Positions 26,470 through 35,976 of a DNA stretch of 64,000 nucleotides are shown in pieces; within the stretch, counting starts at the first letter, position 1, and the number at the start of each line of letters is the position of its first letter. The position numbers and the translations under genes are program-made. This stretch comes from Bradyrhizobium jicamae (GTDB lineage Bacteria > Pseudomonadota > Alphaproteobacteria > Rhizobiales > Xanthobacteraceae). The notes below the pieces were generated by a model that saw only the letters and a program-made list of their open reading frames with translations, did no database searches and had not been told where the DNA came from. The stretch is taken from positions 1 to 64,000 of the forward strand of contig NZ_JAFCJX010000038.1 in the NCBI RefSeq assembly GCF_018130695.1, read 5' to 3'.

Positions 26470-29400
26470 ATGGCGTCCGGCAACAAATTGGCTCCGATTC
26501 CGCATCCGCCGACAAAACCGGTGGTCGGCAACATGTTGTCGCTGGATTCGACCGCGCCGGTGCAGCATCTGGTCAAGCTCTCCAAGGAGCTCGGGCCGAT
26601 CTTCTGGTTGGACATGATGGGCGCGCCGATCGTGATCGTGTCCGGTCACGATCTGGTCGACGAGCTCTCCGACGAGAAGCGCTTCGACAAGGCAGTGCGC
26701 GGCTCGCTGCGCCGGGTGCGCGCGGTCGGCGGCGACGGCCTGTTCACGGCCGACACCAAGGAGCCGAACTGGAGCAAGGCGCACAACATCCTGATGCAGC
26801 CGTTCGGCAACCGCGCCATGCAGTCGTATCACCCGAGCATGGTCGATATCGCCGAGCAGCTGGTGAAGAAGTGGGAGCGGCTCAACGCCGACGAGGAGAT
26901 CGACGTCGTCCACGACATGACGGCGCTGACGCTGGACACGATCGGCCTGTGCGGCTTCGACTACCGTTTCAACTCGTTCTACCGCAGGGATTACCACCCC
27001 TTCGTGGAATCGCTGGTGCGTTCGCTCGAGACCATCATGATGACCCGCGGCCTGCCGCTGGAAAATCTCTGGATGCAGAAGCGGCGCAAGACGCTCGGCG
27101 AGGACGTCGCCTTCATGAACAAGATGGTCGACGAGATCATCGCCGAACGGCGCGGCGGGGGCGGTGATACCGACGGCAAGAAGGACATGCTGGCGGCGAT
27201 GATGACCGGCGTCGACCGCTCGACCGGCGAGCAGCTCGATGACGTCAACATCCGCTACCAGATCAACACTTTCCTGATCGCGGGCCACGAGACCACCTCC
27301 GGTCTGTTGTCGTGCACGATCTACGCGCTGCTGAAGCATCCGGACGTGCTGAAGAAGGCCTATGAGGAGGTCGACCGCGTTCTCGGGCCCGACGTCAACG
27401 CGCGGCCGACCTATCAGCAGGTCACCCAGCTCACCTACATCACGCAATGCCTGAAGGAAGCGCTGCGGCTATGGCCGCCGGCGCCGGCCTATGGCATCGC
27501 GCCGCTCACTGATGAGAGCATCGGCGGCGGCAAGTACAAGCTCCGGAAGAACACCTTCATCACCGTCCTGGTGATGGCGCTGCATCGCGATCCCTCGGTG
27601 TGGGGCCCGCACCCCGACAAGTTCGATCCCGAGAATTTCAGTCGCGAGGCCGAGGCCAAACGCCCGATCAACGCCTGGAAGCCGTTCGGCAACGGCCAGC
27701 GCGCCTGCATCGGCCGGGGCTTTGCGATGCATGAGGCGGCGCTGGCGATCGGCATGATCCTCCAGCGCTTCAAGCTGATGGACATCCATCGCTACCAGAT
27801 GCACCTGAAGGAGACCCTGACGGTCAAGCCCGACGGCTTCAAGATCAAGGTGCGCGCGCGCGACGACAGGGATCGCGGCGAGTTCGCTGGCGCGACCGGC
27901 ACAGCTGCCGTCACGCCGCAAGCGCCGCGCGCGCCGGTCGCGCGTCCCGGCCACAACACGCCGATGCTGGTGCTGTACGGCTCCAATCTCGGCTCGTCCG
28001 AGGAACTGGCGACGCGCATGGCGGACCTCGCCGAGATCAACGGCTTCGCCACGCGGCTCGGCGCGCTCGACGACTATGTCGGCAAGCTGCCGGAAGAGGG
28101 CGGCGTGCTGATCATCTGCGCCTCCTACAATGGCGCCGCGCCCGACAACGCCACGCAGTTCGTGAAATGGCTCGACAGCGACCTGCCGAAGGATGCGTTT
28201 GCGAAAGTGCGCTACGCCGTGTTTGGTTGCGGCAACAGCGATTGGGCCGCGACCTATCAATCGGTGCCGCGCTACATCGACGAGCAGCTGTCGGCGCATG
28301 GTGGCCGCGCGGTCTATCCGCGCGGCGAGGGCGATGCGCGCAGCGATCTCGACGGCCAGTTCCAGAAATGGTTCCCCGAGGCTGCGAAAGTTGCGACCAA
28401 GGAATTCGGCATCGACTGGAATTTCACCCGCACCGCCGAGGACGAGCCGCTCTATGCGATCGAGCCGGTGGCGCAGGGCGCGGTCAACACCATCGTCACC
28501 CAAGGCGGCGCGGTGCCGATGAAGGTGCTGGCGAACTCCGAGCTGCAGAACAAGGAGGGCGCGCATCCGTCCGACCGCTCGACGAGGCATATCGAGGTCG
28601 AGCTGCCCGCGGGCCTGAACTATCGCGTCGGCGATCACCTCAGCGTGGTGCCGCGCAACGATCCGACCCTGGTGGATTCGGTCGCGCGGCGCTTCGGCTT
28701 CCTGCCGGCCGACCAGATCCGCCTGCAGGTCTCCGAAGGCCGCCGCGCGCAACTGCCGGTCGGTAACGCCGTGTCGGTCGGGCGTCTCTTGACCGAATTC
28801 GTCGAGCTGCAGCAGGTTGCGACCCGCAACCAGATCAAGATCATGTCGGAGCACACGCGCTGCCCGATGACCAAGCCGAAGCTCGTGGCCTATGTCGGCG
28901 ACGACGACGCCTCCGCGGAGCGCTACCGCACCGAGGTCCTCGCAAAACGCAAATCGGTGTTCGACCTGCTGGAGGAGTATCCGGCCTGCGAGCTGCCGTT
29001 CCACATCTATCTCGAAATGCTCTCGTTGCTGGCGCCGCGCTATTACTCGATCTCGTCGTCACCGGCTGATGAGGCGCAGCGCTGCAGCGTCACGGTCGGA
29101 GTCGTCGAAGCTCCGGCGAGCTCCGGCCGCGGCATCTATCGCGGCGTCTGCTCGAACTACATGGCGCGCCGCCGTGCCGGCGACACCATCCACGCCACGG
29201 TGAAGGAAACCAAAGCCGGCTTCCGCCTGCCCGACGACAACAATGTGCCGATCATCATGATCGGCCCCGGCACGGGCCTTGCGCCCTTCCGCGGCTTCCT
29301 GCAGGAGCGCGCCGCGCGGAAGGCCAAGGGTGCCAGCCTCGGACCTGCGATGCTGCTGTTCGGTTGCCGTCATCCCGAGCAGGATTTCCTCTATGCCGAC

Positions 29401-29706
29401 GAGCTGAAGGGTTTTGCGGCGGACGGCATCTGCGATCTCCACACCGCCTTCTCGCGCGCCGATGGGCCGAAGACCTATGTGCAGCACGTGCTCGCCGCGC
29501 AGAAGGATCGGGTCTGGCAGCTGATCGAGCAGGGCGCCGTGATCTATGTCTGCGGCGACGGCGGCAAGATGGAGCCCGACGTCAAGGCCGCACTGATGGC
29601 GATCTATCGCGAGCGCAAGGGCACCGATGAGGCCGCAGCGTCACGCTGGATCGAGGAGATGGGCGCCAAGAACCGCTACGTGCTCGACGTCTGGGCGGGC
29701 GGGTAG
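26470..29706 (+). CDS. Self-sufficient cytochrome P450-reductase fusion (CYP102/P450BM3 type)
   Basis: A 1078-residue fusion of a P450 and a diflavin reductase. The haem domain (about 1-465) has the I-helix FLIAGHETTSGLLS and haem loop FGNGQRACIG with Cys413. A linker rich in Ala and Pro leads to a flavodoxin domain from about residue 497 (MLVLYGSNLGSSEELATRMA), then FAD (YYSISSSPADEAQ) and NADPH (MIGPGTGLAPFRGFL) domains. Known relatives hydroxylate medium- and long-chain fatty acids at subterminal positions with NADPH and need no partner. ATG 26470 is the start of homology; the upstream in-frame sequence is a repeat element. The location next to WS/DGAT and epoxide hydrolase genes supports fatty acid chemistry. 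Confidence 0.96.
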   Translation: MASGNKLAPIPHPPTKPVVGNMLSLDSTAPVQHLVKLSKELGPIFWLDMMGAPIVIVSGHDLVDELSDEKRFDKAVRGSLRRVRAVGGDGLFTADTKEPNWSKAHNILMQPFGNRAMQSYHPSMVDIAEQLVKKWERLNADEEIDVVHDMTALTLDTIGLCGFDYRFNSFYRRDYHPFVESLVRSLETIMMTRGLPLENLWMQKRRKTLGEDVAFMNKMVDEIIAERRGGGGDTDGKKDMLAAMMTGVDRSTGEQLDDVNIRYQINTFLIAGHETTSGLLSCTIYALLKHPDVLKKAYEEVDRVLGPDVNARPTYQQVTQLTYITQCLKEALRLWPPAPAYGIAPLTDESIGGGKYKLRKNTFITVLVMALHRDPSVWGPHPDKFDPENFSREAEAKRPINAWKPFGNGQRACIGRGFAMHEAALAIGMILQRFKLMDIHRYQMHLKETLTVKPDGFKIKVRARDDRDRGEFAGATGTAAVTPQAPRAPVARPGHNTPMLVLYGSNLGSSEELATRMADLAEINGFATRLGALDDYVGKLPEEGGVLIICASYNGAAPDNATQFVKWLDSDLPKDAFAKVRYAVFGCGNSDWAATYQSVPRYIDEQLSAHGGRAVYPRGEGDARSDLDGQFQKWFPEAAKVATKEFGIDWNFTRTAEDEPLYAIEPVAQGAVNTIVTQGGAVPMKVLANSELQNKEGAHPSDRSTRHIEVELPAGLNYRVGDHLSVVPRNDPTLVDSVARRFGFLPADQIRLQVSEGRRAQLPVGNAVSVGRLLTEFVELQQVATRNQIKIMSEHTRCPMTKPKLVAYVGDDDASAERYRTEVLAKRKSVFDLLEEYPACELPFHIYLEMLSLLAPRYYSISSSPADEAQRCSVTVGVVEAPASSGRGIYRGVCSNYMARRRAGDTIHATVKETKAGFRLPDDNNVPIIMIGPGTGLAPFRGFLQERAARKAKGASLGPAMLLFGCRHPEQDFLYADELKGFAADGICDLHTAFSRADGPKTYVQHVLAAQKDRVWQLIEQGAVIYVCGDGGKMEPDVKAALMAIYRERKGTDEAAASRWIEEMGAKNRYVLDVWAGG

Positions 29707-29723
29707 CCGCCAATCCTAGCGTT

Positions 29724-29810
29724 GTAGGGTGGGCAAAGCGCAGCGTGCCCACCATCGCGAGCACACCGTGGATGGTGGGCAAGGCGCAAACGCGCCTTTG
29801 CCCACCCTAC
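29724..29810. repeat. Intergenic repeat, family A (copy 2)
   Basis: Perfect 15-bp inverted arms GTAGGGTGGGCAAAG (29724-29738) and CTTTGCCCACCCTAC (29796-29810), the same unit as 65-146. A half copy of family F (CCCGGATTGCGCTTCGCTCC, from 29821) follows directly. Confidence 0.88.
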
Positions 29811-29868
29811 ATCTTTGTGGCCCGGATTGCGCTTCGCTCCATCCGGTCCACGCGCTAAACCTGCTTAT

Positions 29869-30306
29869 TCACTTTCCCGCATCATCCGCGCGCCCTTTCA
29901 CGATCCATCGCGTGACCAGGAAGGTCACCAGGATAAGTCCGATCGGTGCGGACATAAGAAATGGATTCGTGATCCCTTCGGCCGCCAGGCGCTGCATGAT
30001 CACGGGAGCGAGAAACGCCGCCGTCATGGTCGCGAGGCCTTCCCAGGGAGACATGACCACCAATATTCGTTCCACGCTGATGAAGAAGAAGGGCATCAGG
30101 AAGAGTGATAGCGCCAGGCCCGCAGCCAAGGCCTGCCATAACGGCGGCGTCGCACGGTCGCTGATCGTAATGATGTTGAATACAAGGATATTCCCGAGCA
30201 CGATGCAGACCACCGTAGCCGCGACAGCAAAACGGGGTTGGTCAGTCCCCAGCATGAACCTCAGAACACGCCGACCAAGCGGCATCTTCCCACCAGGTGT
30301 CGACAT
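29869..30306 (-). CDS. Small integral membrane protein of unknown function
   Basis: A 145-residue protein with about four hydrophobic helices (FAVAATVVCIVLGNILVFNI; ALAAGLALSLFLMPFFFISV; a weaker central one; IGLILVTFLVTRWIV) and charged ends. I do not recognise a family. It has no obvious operon partner: the P450 fusion converges on it from the left, and an exported SnoaL-like gene lies about 160 bases upstream in the same direction. Third-position G+C is good but slightly lower than in its neighbours. Confidence 0.65.
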   Translation of the reverse strand: MSTPGGKMPLGRRVLRFMLGTDQPRFAVAATVVCIVLGNILVFNIITISDRATPPLWQALAAGLALSLFLMPFFFISVERILVVMSPWEGLATMTAAFLAPVIMQRLAAEGITNPFLMSAPIGLILVTFLVTRWIVKGRADDAGK

Positions 30307-30465
30307 TTCCCGACGCGCCTCTCATCTGGAACAGTGACCTGCGAAAACGACCACAAGCCTGGCAGGCCATCGTCGTATGGTCACTTATTCAGTCGGGCGC
30401 CGTGATATAAGTCACACGGCGATCATCCGAGAGGCCCGGAACGACGGGCTACAGGCAAGGGTCGC

Positions 30466-30933
30466 TCAGAACATCGTATTGTTGTTCGCCGGGTTCTCCG
30501 GGACCGGCTGCACGACGTCCCAGTGCTCGACGATCTTGCCGTTCTCCAGCTTGAAGATGTCGACGATGGCGTTGCCGCGCGTGCCGGGTTCGCGGACGGC
30601 ATGGACGTGCAGGATCACGTAGTCGCCGTCGACGAAGGAGCGCTTGATCTCGCTGTGTGAGTTCGGAAACTTTTCGCGCAGGAAGCCGATGAACTTCTTG
30701 AAGCCCTCGGGGCCGTCGGCGGCATTCGGATTGTGCTGCACGTAGCGGTCGCCGACATAGGCCAGCGCGGCGTCGGCATCCTTCTGATTCAGGCCCTTTT
30801 CATAGAACGCCAGCACGGCCTTGCGGTTGGCTTCCTGCTGGGCCTCGTTGGCAGCGGCCATGGCGCCGGTCGAAGCGAGCGCCAGCAGGATCGCCGCCGA
30901 CAGGCCTGCCCGTAGTGCGAACTTGTTCGTCAT
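30466..30933 (-). CDS. Exported NTF2/SnoaL-like protein
   Basis: A 155-residue protein with a Sec signal (MTNKFALRAGLSAAILLALA, cleavage near AMAA) followed by a SnoaL-like cone fold: EANRKAVLAFYEKGLNQKDA, YVGDRYVQHNPNAADGPEGF and IVDIFKLENGKIVEHWDVVQ are the family's typical blocks. ATG 30933 is chosen because it starts the signal peptide. SnoaL-like proteins act as isomerases, cyclases or binding proteins; the export signal points to a periplasmic role. No partner gene is evident. Confidence 0.88.
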   Translation of the reverse strand: MTNKFALRAGLSAAILLALASTGAMAAANEAQQEANRKAVLAFYEKGLNQKDADAALAYVGDRYVQHNPNAADGPEGFKKFIGFLREKFPNSHSEIKRSFVDGDYVILHVHAVREPGTRGNAIVDIFKLENGKIVEHWDVVQPVPENPANNNTMF

Positions 30934-31086
30934 CTGAAACTCCGTGGTGACCGATCGCGTCTCTCGCGTCGTCGCCTGTATAGAAGCCGCGCCTGACGGC
31001 CGGAAGAACGTACCGGGAGGTGACAAGGTTACCAAACGGACACCGGCGTCGCGCGCTTGCGAGGCGGCCATGCTACAAGCCGTCCC

Positions 31087-31761
31087 ATGATTCCCTGGGA
31101 AAAGATCGACACCGCCCGCATCCCTGGCACCACGGACGAACTCCGCCTGATGCGCCGCGGCAAGGAGTTCTCGATCAAGCTCGGCACCAACGAGCTGATG
31201 AACAGCCGCCTGTCGGGCTCGGAAGCCGCACTCGCGACGCTTGCGGCCAAACGCATCGAGAAGGTCGCAGCACCCAAGGTCCTGATCGGCGGCCTCGGCA
31301 TGGGCTTCACGTTGCGCGCCGCGCTCGCCGTGCTCGGAGCCAAGGCCAGGATCACGGTTTCCGAACTGGTGCCCGAAGTGGTCGCTTGGGCCAAAGGGCC
31401 CATGGCGGAGATCCATGGCGACAGCCTGAGCGATCCCCGCGTGCGCATCGAGGAGGTCGATGTCGCTGCTGTGATCGATCGGCATCCGGCCGGCTTCGAT
31501 GCGATCCTGCTCGACGTCGACAACGGGCCGGAAGGGCTGACCCGCAAGGCCAATGACGCGCTCTATGGTCCGGCTGGATTGCGGGCGGCGCATGATGCGC
31601 TGCGACCGCACGGCGTGCTGGCGGTCTGGTCGTCGGGCCCGCATCCGAATTTTACGAAGCGGCTGCGCAGTGCCGGCTTCGATGCGAGTGAAGTCGCGGT
31701 GCGTGCCACCGGCCGCGGCGGCGGCTCACGGCATGTGATCTGGATTGCAACAAGATCGTAG
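31087..31761 (+). CDS. Spermidine-synthase-like methyltransferase-fold protein
   Basis: A 224-residue Rossmann-fold protein. The nucleotide-binding stretch KVLIGGLGMGFTLRAAL, the acidic end of strand two (ITVSELVPEVVAWA) and FDAILLDVDNGPEG resemble spermidine synthases, but it lacks their N-terminal beta domain and full polyamine-binding motif, so the substrate is unknown. The stop codon lies inside the left arm of a palindromic repeat. It diverges from the SnoaL-like gene. Confidence 0.8.
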   Translation: MIPWEKIDTARIPGTTDELRLMRRGKEFSIKLGTNELMNSRLSGSEAALATLAAKRIEKVAAPKVLIGGLGMGFTLRAALAVLGAKARITVSELVPEVVAWAKGPMAEIHGDSLSDPRVRIEEVDVAAVIDRHPAGFDAILLDVDNGPEGLTRKANDALYGPAGLRAAHDALRPHGVLAVWSSGPHPNFTKRLRSAGFDASEVAVRATGRGGGSRHVIWIATRS

Positions 31762-31844
31762 CCCGGATGGAGCGCAGCGTAATCCGGGGCCGGACCATCC
31801 GCGGATCGACTTTCCCGGATTGCGCTGCGCTCCATCCGGGCTAC
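31758..31844. repeat. Intergenic repeat, family F (copy 1)
   Basis: Inverted arms beginning GTAGCCCGGATGGAGCGCAG and ending in its near-perfect complement CTGCGCTCCATCCGGGCTAC. The left arm supplies the TAG stop (31759-31761) of the spermidine-synthase-like gene. A half copy lies at about 29818-29849. Confidence 0.85.
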
Positions 31845-31857
31845 GAAGCTACGAAGC

Positions 31858-32784
<927 letters not shown>

Positions 32785-32855
32785 CCCCTGATGGTATCGC
32801 GGTCAGCCTGTATGGCACGCTTTGACGCGGTGCAGAAGGGAAAGGCTCTTGTTTT

Positions 32856-32904
32856 GACGCGTTTTCTTCACGCGAACCGGAATCCACTTCGCTTGAAAAC
32901 GCTA
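32856..32904. repeat. Intergenic repeat, family G (copy 1, partial)
   Basis: GACGCGTTTTCTTCACGCGA plus a CACTTCGCTTGAAAACGCT segment, the reverse complement in outline of the element at 63051-63153. Confidence 0.7.
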
Positions 32905-33019
32905 TGGGATGCCTGCGTCCACTGCGCGCTGTTGACCGATCCACGGCAACGGTGTCGTATGGTGCAAAGACTGAGGAAGCGTGACAAGCGCTCGACTTTG
33001 ATTTTGGAGGAGCGCCGCA

Positions 33020-33403
33020 ATGGCCGACAAGGGCAACGACCCTGCCGTGATCTGGCAGACAATGATTGGCGAGATGGAGAAGGGATTCAACTCCTTTGCC
33101 AACCAGGCGATGGCGTCGCCGGAATTTTCCAAAATCATGAACCAGGCCGGCGGTGCCGCGGCTGGCGCACAGAAGCAGTTCGGCGAGATGATGGAGAAGT
33201 ACCTCCTTTCCATGAACCTGCCGAGCCGGGCGCAACTCGTCGGCATGGCCGAGCGCATTCAGGCGATCGAGGGCCAGCTCAACGAGATCAAATCGTTGCT
33301 GCAGCAGGTGCACCACAATTCGCTGGCGCCGGAAGGCGGTTACGGCATGACGCCGCGTCCGCCGCGCACCAGGCAGCCGCCGCCGGAGGGAGAGAAGAAA
33401 TGA
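33020..33403 (+). CDS. PhaE-like small subunit preceding PhaC
   Basis: A 127-residue, mostly helical cytoplasmic protein with amphipathic segments (MIGEMEKGFNSFANQAMASP), a possible short coiled coil (GMAERIQAIEGQLNEIKSLL) and a Pro/Arg-rich tail (RPPRTRQPPPEGEKK). It overlaps the class III phaC gene by four bases (ATGA). In class III synthases PhaC works with a PhaE subunit, and although this one is much shorter than the roughly 350-residue PhaE of purple sulfur bacteria, position and helical content suggest the same partner role. The C-terminal part recalls PhaE/phasin proteins. A ribosome-binding site GGAGG lies about ten bases before ATG 33020. Confidence 0.72.
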   Translation: MADKGNDPAVIWQTMIGEMEKGFNSFANQAMASPEFSKIMNQAGGAAAGAQKQFGEMMEKYLLSMNLPSRAQLVGMAERIQAIEGQLNEIKSLLQQVHHNSLAPEGGYGMTPRPPRTRQPPPEGEKK

Positions 33404-34482
33404 ACGCTCCCACAGGATTCGATTTCGCCTCGATCTCGGAGCGGGTGCAGACCGAGGTGCAGCGCGCGATCCAGCGCAGCATCAAGGGCGTCGAGTATTT
33501 CTCGACCTCGGGACCCACGCTCGGCTCGACGCCGAAGGACGTGCTGCATTCGCGCGGCACCATGAACCTCTATCACTACCGGTCGCAGGCCAGCGAAGTC
33601 TATCGCGTGCCGGTGCTGATCGTGATGGCCACCACCAATCGCGGCTATATCCTCGACATGGTGCCCGGCATGAGCTTCATCGAGTTCATGCTCAAGCGCG
33701 GCTACGACGTCTACATGCTGGACTGGACCGCGCCGAAGCCGGAGGAGAAGTCGCTTCGCATGGAGGACTATGTCCTCGACTTCATCCCGGACTCGATCCG
33801 CCGCGTGCAGCAGGATTCCGGCGAGAAGGAGGTCTCGGTCATCGGCTATTGCTTCGGCGGCGTGCTGTCGCTGCTGTATGGCTCGATCTTCCACGACGGG
33901 CCGATGAAGAACCTGATCTGCTTCACCACGCCGATCGACTTCCGCGAGATGAAGCTGTTCTCGAACTTCTCCGACCGCCGCTATTTCGACGTCGATCGCC
34001 TGATCGACAGTACCGGCAACATGCCGCCCGAGCTTATCCTGCAGTCGTTCGACATGCTGCGGCCGGCCTCGCGCGCCGCCGGCCAGATCCAGCTCTGGGA
34101 CAACATCTGGAACGACGAGTTCGTCAAATCCTACCGGATGTTCGACCGTTGGGCGTCCGACATCCTGCCGCTGGCGGGCGAATATTTCCGCACCATCACC
34201 AAGGACCTGATGTGGGACAACAAGCTCTACAACGACACCATGACGGTCGGCGGGCACGAGGCGAAGCTCGAGAACATCAAGGTGCCGTTGCTGCACGCGG
34301 TCGCCGAGCACGATCACATCGTGCCCTATGATGCGGCCAAGCACCTGATCACCAAGATCGGCTCTGAAGACAAGGAAGAGGTGATGCTCAAGGGCGGTCA
34401 CGTCTCCCTCGTCGCCGGCGCCAATGCGATCAAGCGGCTGTGGCCGAAACTGGATACCTGGTTGGGCAAGAGATCGACCTAG
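33400..34482 (+). CDS. phaC: Class III poly(3-hydroxyalkanoate) synthase subunit PhaC
   Basis: A 360-residue synthase that polymerises hydroxyacyl-CoA into storage polyester at granule surfaces. The lipase-like box is GYCFGG with nucleophile Cys151; Asp305 (VAEHDHIVP) and His334 (KGGHVSLV) complete the triad, at positions close to those of the Allochromatium class III enzyme (C149, D302, H331). The 40-kDa size and the short N-terminus distinguish it from class I PhaC. The start at 33400 is fixed by ATGA overlap with the PhaE-like gene. A long in-frame extension upstream is not coding. A phasin gene follows about 0.8 kb downstream. Confidence 0.93.
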   Translation: MNAPTGFDFASISERVQTEVQRAIQRSIKGVEYFSTSGPTLGSTPKDVLHSRGTMNLYHYRSQASEVYRVPVLIVMATTNRGYILDMVPGMSFIEFMLKRGYDVYMLDWTAPKPEEKSLRMEDYVLDFIPDSIRRVQQDSGEKEVSVIGYCFGGVLSLLYGSIFHDGPMKNLICFTTPIDFREMKLFSNFSDRRYFDVDRLIDSTGNMPPELILQSFDMLRPASRAAGQIQLWDNIWNDEFVKSYRMFDRWASDILPLAGEYFRTITKDLMWDNKLYNDTMTVGGHEAKLENIKVPLLHAVAEHDHIVPYDAAKHLITKIGSEDKEEVMLKGGHVSLVAGANAIKRLWPKLDTWLGKRST

Positions 34483-34505
34483 TCGATCGGGATCAAGAGA
34501 GTGAC

Positions 34506-35096
34506 ATGACCGAACAACGTTCCTATCCGCGTCACGTCAAGACGGACGCCGGCGACATCGAATTCCGCCTGATGTCGCGCGCCGACGAAGCGGCCGTGCT
34601 GGAGTTCGCGCAAAAGCTGCCGACCCACGACCTGCTGTTCCTGCCGCGCAACATCAGCCAGCCCAAGGTGCTGTCGGCCTGGATCCACGAGATCGAGCGC
34701 GGCGACATCACGAGCCTTCTGGCCGTGAAGGGTGGCAAGGTGGTCGGCTGCGGCACGCTGGTGCGCGATCCCCACTCCTGGTCCACCCATGTCGGCGAGA
34801 TCCGGATGGTGGTGTCGCAGGACGTGCGCGGGCAGGGCGTCGGCCGGGCGCTGTCGCAGGAGACCTTCGCCATTGCCCTCGGGGCGGGGCTGGAGAAGCT
34901 GTCGGTGCAGATGACGGTCGACCAGCAGGCGGCGATCGCGCTGTTCGAGAGCCTCGGCTTCAAGGCCGAGGCCCTGCTGCGCGACCACGTCCGGGACGTC
35001 GGCGGCAAGAAGCACGACATCGTCGTGCTCGGGCACAATGTGGCGCTGGTTGCGGCACAGATGGAGGCCTACGGGCTGCCGGGCGCCGTTCAATAG
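34506..35096 (+). CDS. GNAT-family N-acetyltransferase
   Basis: A 196-residue acetyltransferase. The acetyl-CoA loop is VSQDVRGQGVGRALSQETFA, followed by IALFESLGFKAEALLRDHVR. It starts 24 bases after phaC and is probably in the same transcript. A link of acetylation to PHA metabolism is unknown; position alone suggests it. Substrate unknown. Confidence 0.88.
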   Translation: MTEQRSYPRHVKTDAGDIEFRLMSRADEAAVLEFAQKLPTHDLLFLPRNISQPKVLSAWIHEIERGDITSLLAVKGGKVVGCGTLVRDPHSWSTHVGEIRMVVSQDVRGQGVGRALSQETFAIALGAGLEKLSVQMTVDQQAAIALFESLGFKAEALLRDHVRDVGGKKHDIVVLGHNVALVAAQMEAYGLPGAVQ

Positions 35097-35169
35097 TCAT
35101 ATAATACTGCTTTTTGCCCGTTCCGTGGGCAATCTGCTGGAAATTTACGCTCATCACAGATTTGTGACT

Positions 35170-35199
35170 TTGCGACGCAACATGAATGTTGCGGCGCAC
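35170..35199. promoter_or_regulatory. Candidate operator upstream of the phasin gene
   Basis: A perfect palindrome TTGCGACGCAA (35170-35180) is followed 19 bases later, start to start, by a near copy TTGCGGCGCAC (35189-35199). Two similar sites spaced about two helix turns apart in a phasin promoter suggest a repressor such as PhaR, the usual phasin regulator; no phaR gene is in the window and the true motif of this species is not known to me. Confidence 0.5.
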
Positions 35200-35285
35200 A
35201 ATCAATTGTGGCACAACACTTTTGCCCCGGGCCAATCCGGACGGGGTGAGCCCATAGCTCAAACCCTGAGGATGGAGAGACCCCA

Positions 35286-35762
35286 ATGACCACCGAAACC
35301 AACCCCGTGCTCGACAGCGTCAAGCAAGCCTTCGCCCCCGTCACCGAGGCGTTCACCAAGCTCCAGAACATGGAAGTTCCGGAAGCCGCCCGTGAGTTCG
35401 TGAAGAAGCAGGCCGAGACCGCCAAGACCCGCGCTGCCGATGCCTATGCCGGCTCCGAGAAGCTGACCGCCGCGATCGAGTCCGCTGTTGCCGGTTCGGT
35501 GACCGAGACCGCCAAGATCAGCCGCAACATCCAGCAGGCGATCTACCAGGACGCCGAGGCGTTCTTCTCGGGCATCGACAAGCTCGCGTCCGCCAAGTCG
35601 TTCAGCGAAGCCGCCCAGATCCAGTCGGAGCTGGTCCGTGCACGCGGCGAAGTGCTCGTCTCGCGCGCCAAGGCCACCTCTGAGTATCTCGGCAAGCTCG
35701 TCGCCGACGGTGCCAAGAACGCCCAGGACAACTTTGCCAAGGTCTACGGCAAGACCGCCTGA
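35286..35762 (+). CDS. Phasin family protein
   Basis: A 158-residue helical protein that should coat PHA granules. The family block AFTKLQNMEVPEAAREFVKK and the amphipathic helix around AKTRAADAYAGSEKLTAAIE are typical, as is the C-terminal AKATSEYLGKLVADGAKNAQ segment. It has no cysteine and no membrane segment. Upstream sits a candidate operator pair, downstream a strong terminator, so it is probably a highly expressed single gene. Codon use is strongly biased toward C-ending codons, as in abundant proteins. Confidence 0.93.
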   Translation: MTTETNPVLDSVKQAFAPVTEAFTKLQNMEVPEAAREFVKKQAETAKTRAADAYAGSEKLTAAIESAVAGSVTETAKISRNIQQAIYQDAEAFFSGIDKLASAKSFSEAAQIQSELVRARGEVLVSRAKATSEYLGKLVADGAKNAQDNFAKVYGKTA

Positions 35763-35792
35763 TCGCGTTGATCCGACCAACTGCCCAATTCG

Positions 35793-35820
35793 AAGGCCCG
35801 CTTAGGCGGGCCTTCTTTTT
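35793..35820 (+). terminator. Rho-independent terminator after the phasin gene
   Basis: A nine-bp stem AAGGCCCGC (35793-35801) / GCGGGCCTT (35806-35814) with a TTAG loop, followed directly by CTTTTT. Confidence 0.93.
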
Positions 35821-35851
35821 GTGGCCTGCTGCCCCACATCAGGGGTGCCTG

Positions 35852-35957
35852 CCCCTCATGGTGAGGAGGCGCTTCAGCGCCATCTCGAACCACGAGGCCA
35901 CGATCCGGGCCTCATCCTTCGAGACGCGGCGAAGGCGCCGCTCCTTGAGGATGAGGG
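35852..35957. repeat. Intergenic repeat, family C (copy 2)
   Basis: Begins CCCCTCATGGTGAGGAG and ends CTCCTTGAGGATGAGGG, with an inner CATCTCGAACCACGAGGCC segment. It lies between the phasin terminator and the DUF445 gene. Confidence 0.85.
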
Positions 35958-35976
35958 TTTGTCCTCGAAAGCCTTC

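Noticed and set aside
27469..29004. A 511-codon open frame antisense to the P450-reductase fusion
   Set aside because: The sense strand carries a full, motif-complete enzyme; the antisense protein has no recognisable features.
35114..35132. Hairpin TTGCCC-N7-GGGCAA after the GNAT gene as a terminator
   Set aside because: The stem is only six bases and the T-run lies on the wrong side for rightward transcription.
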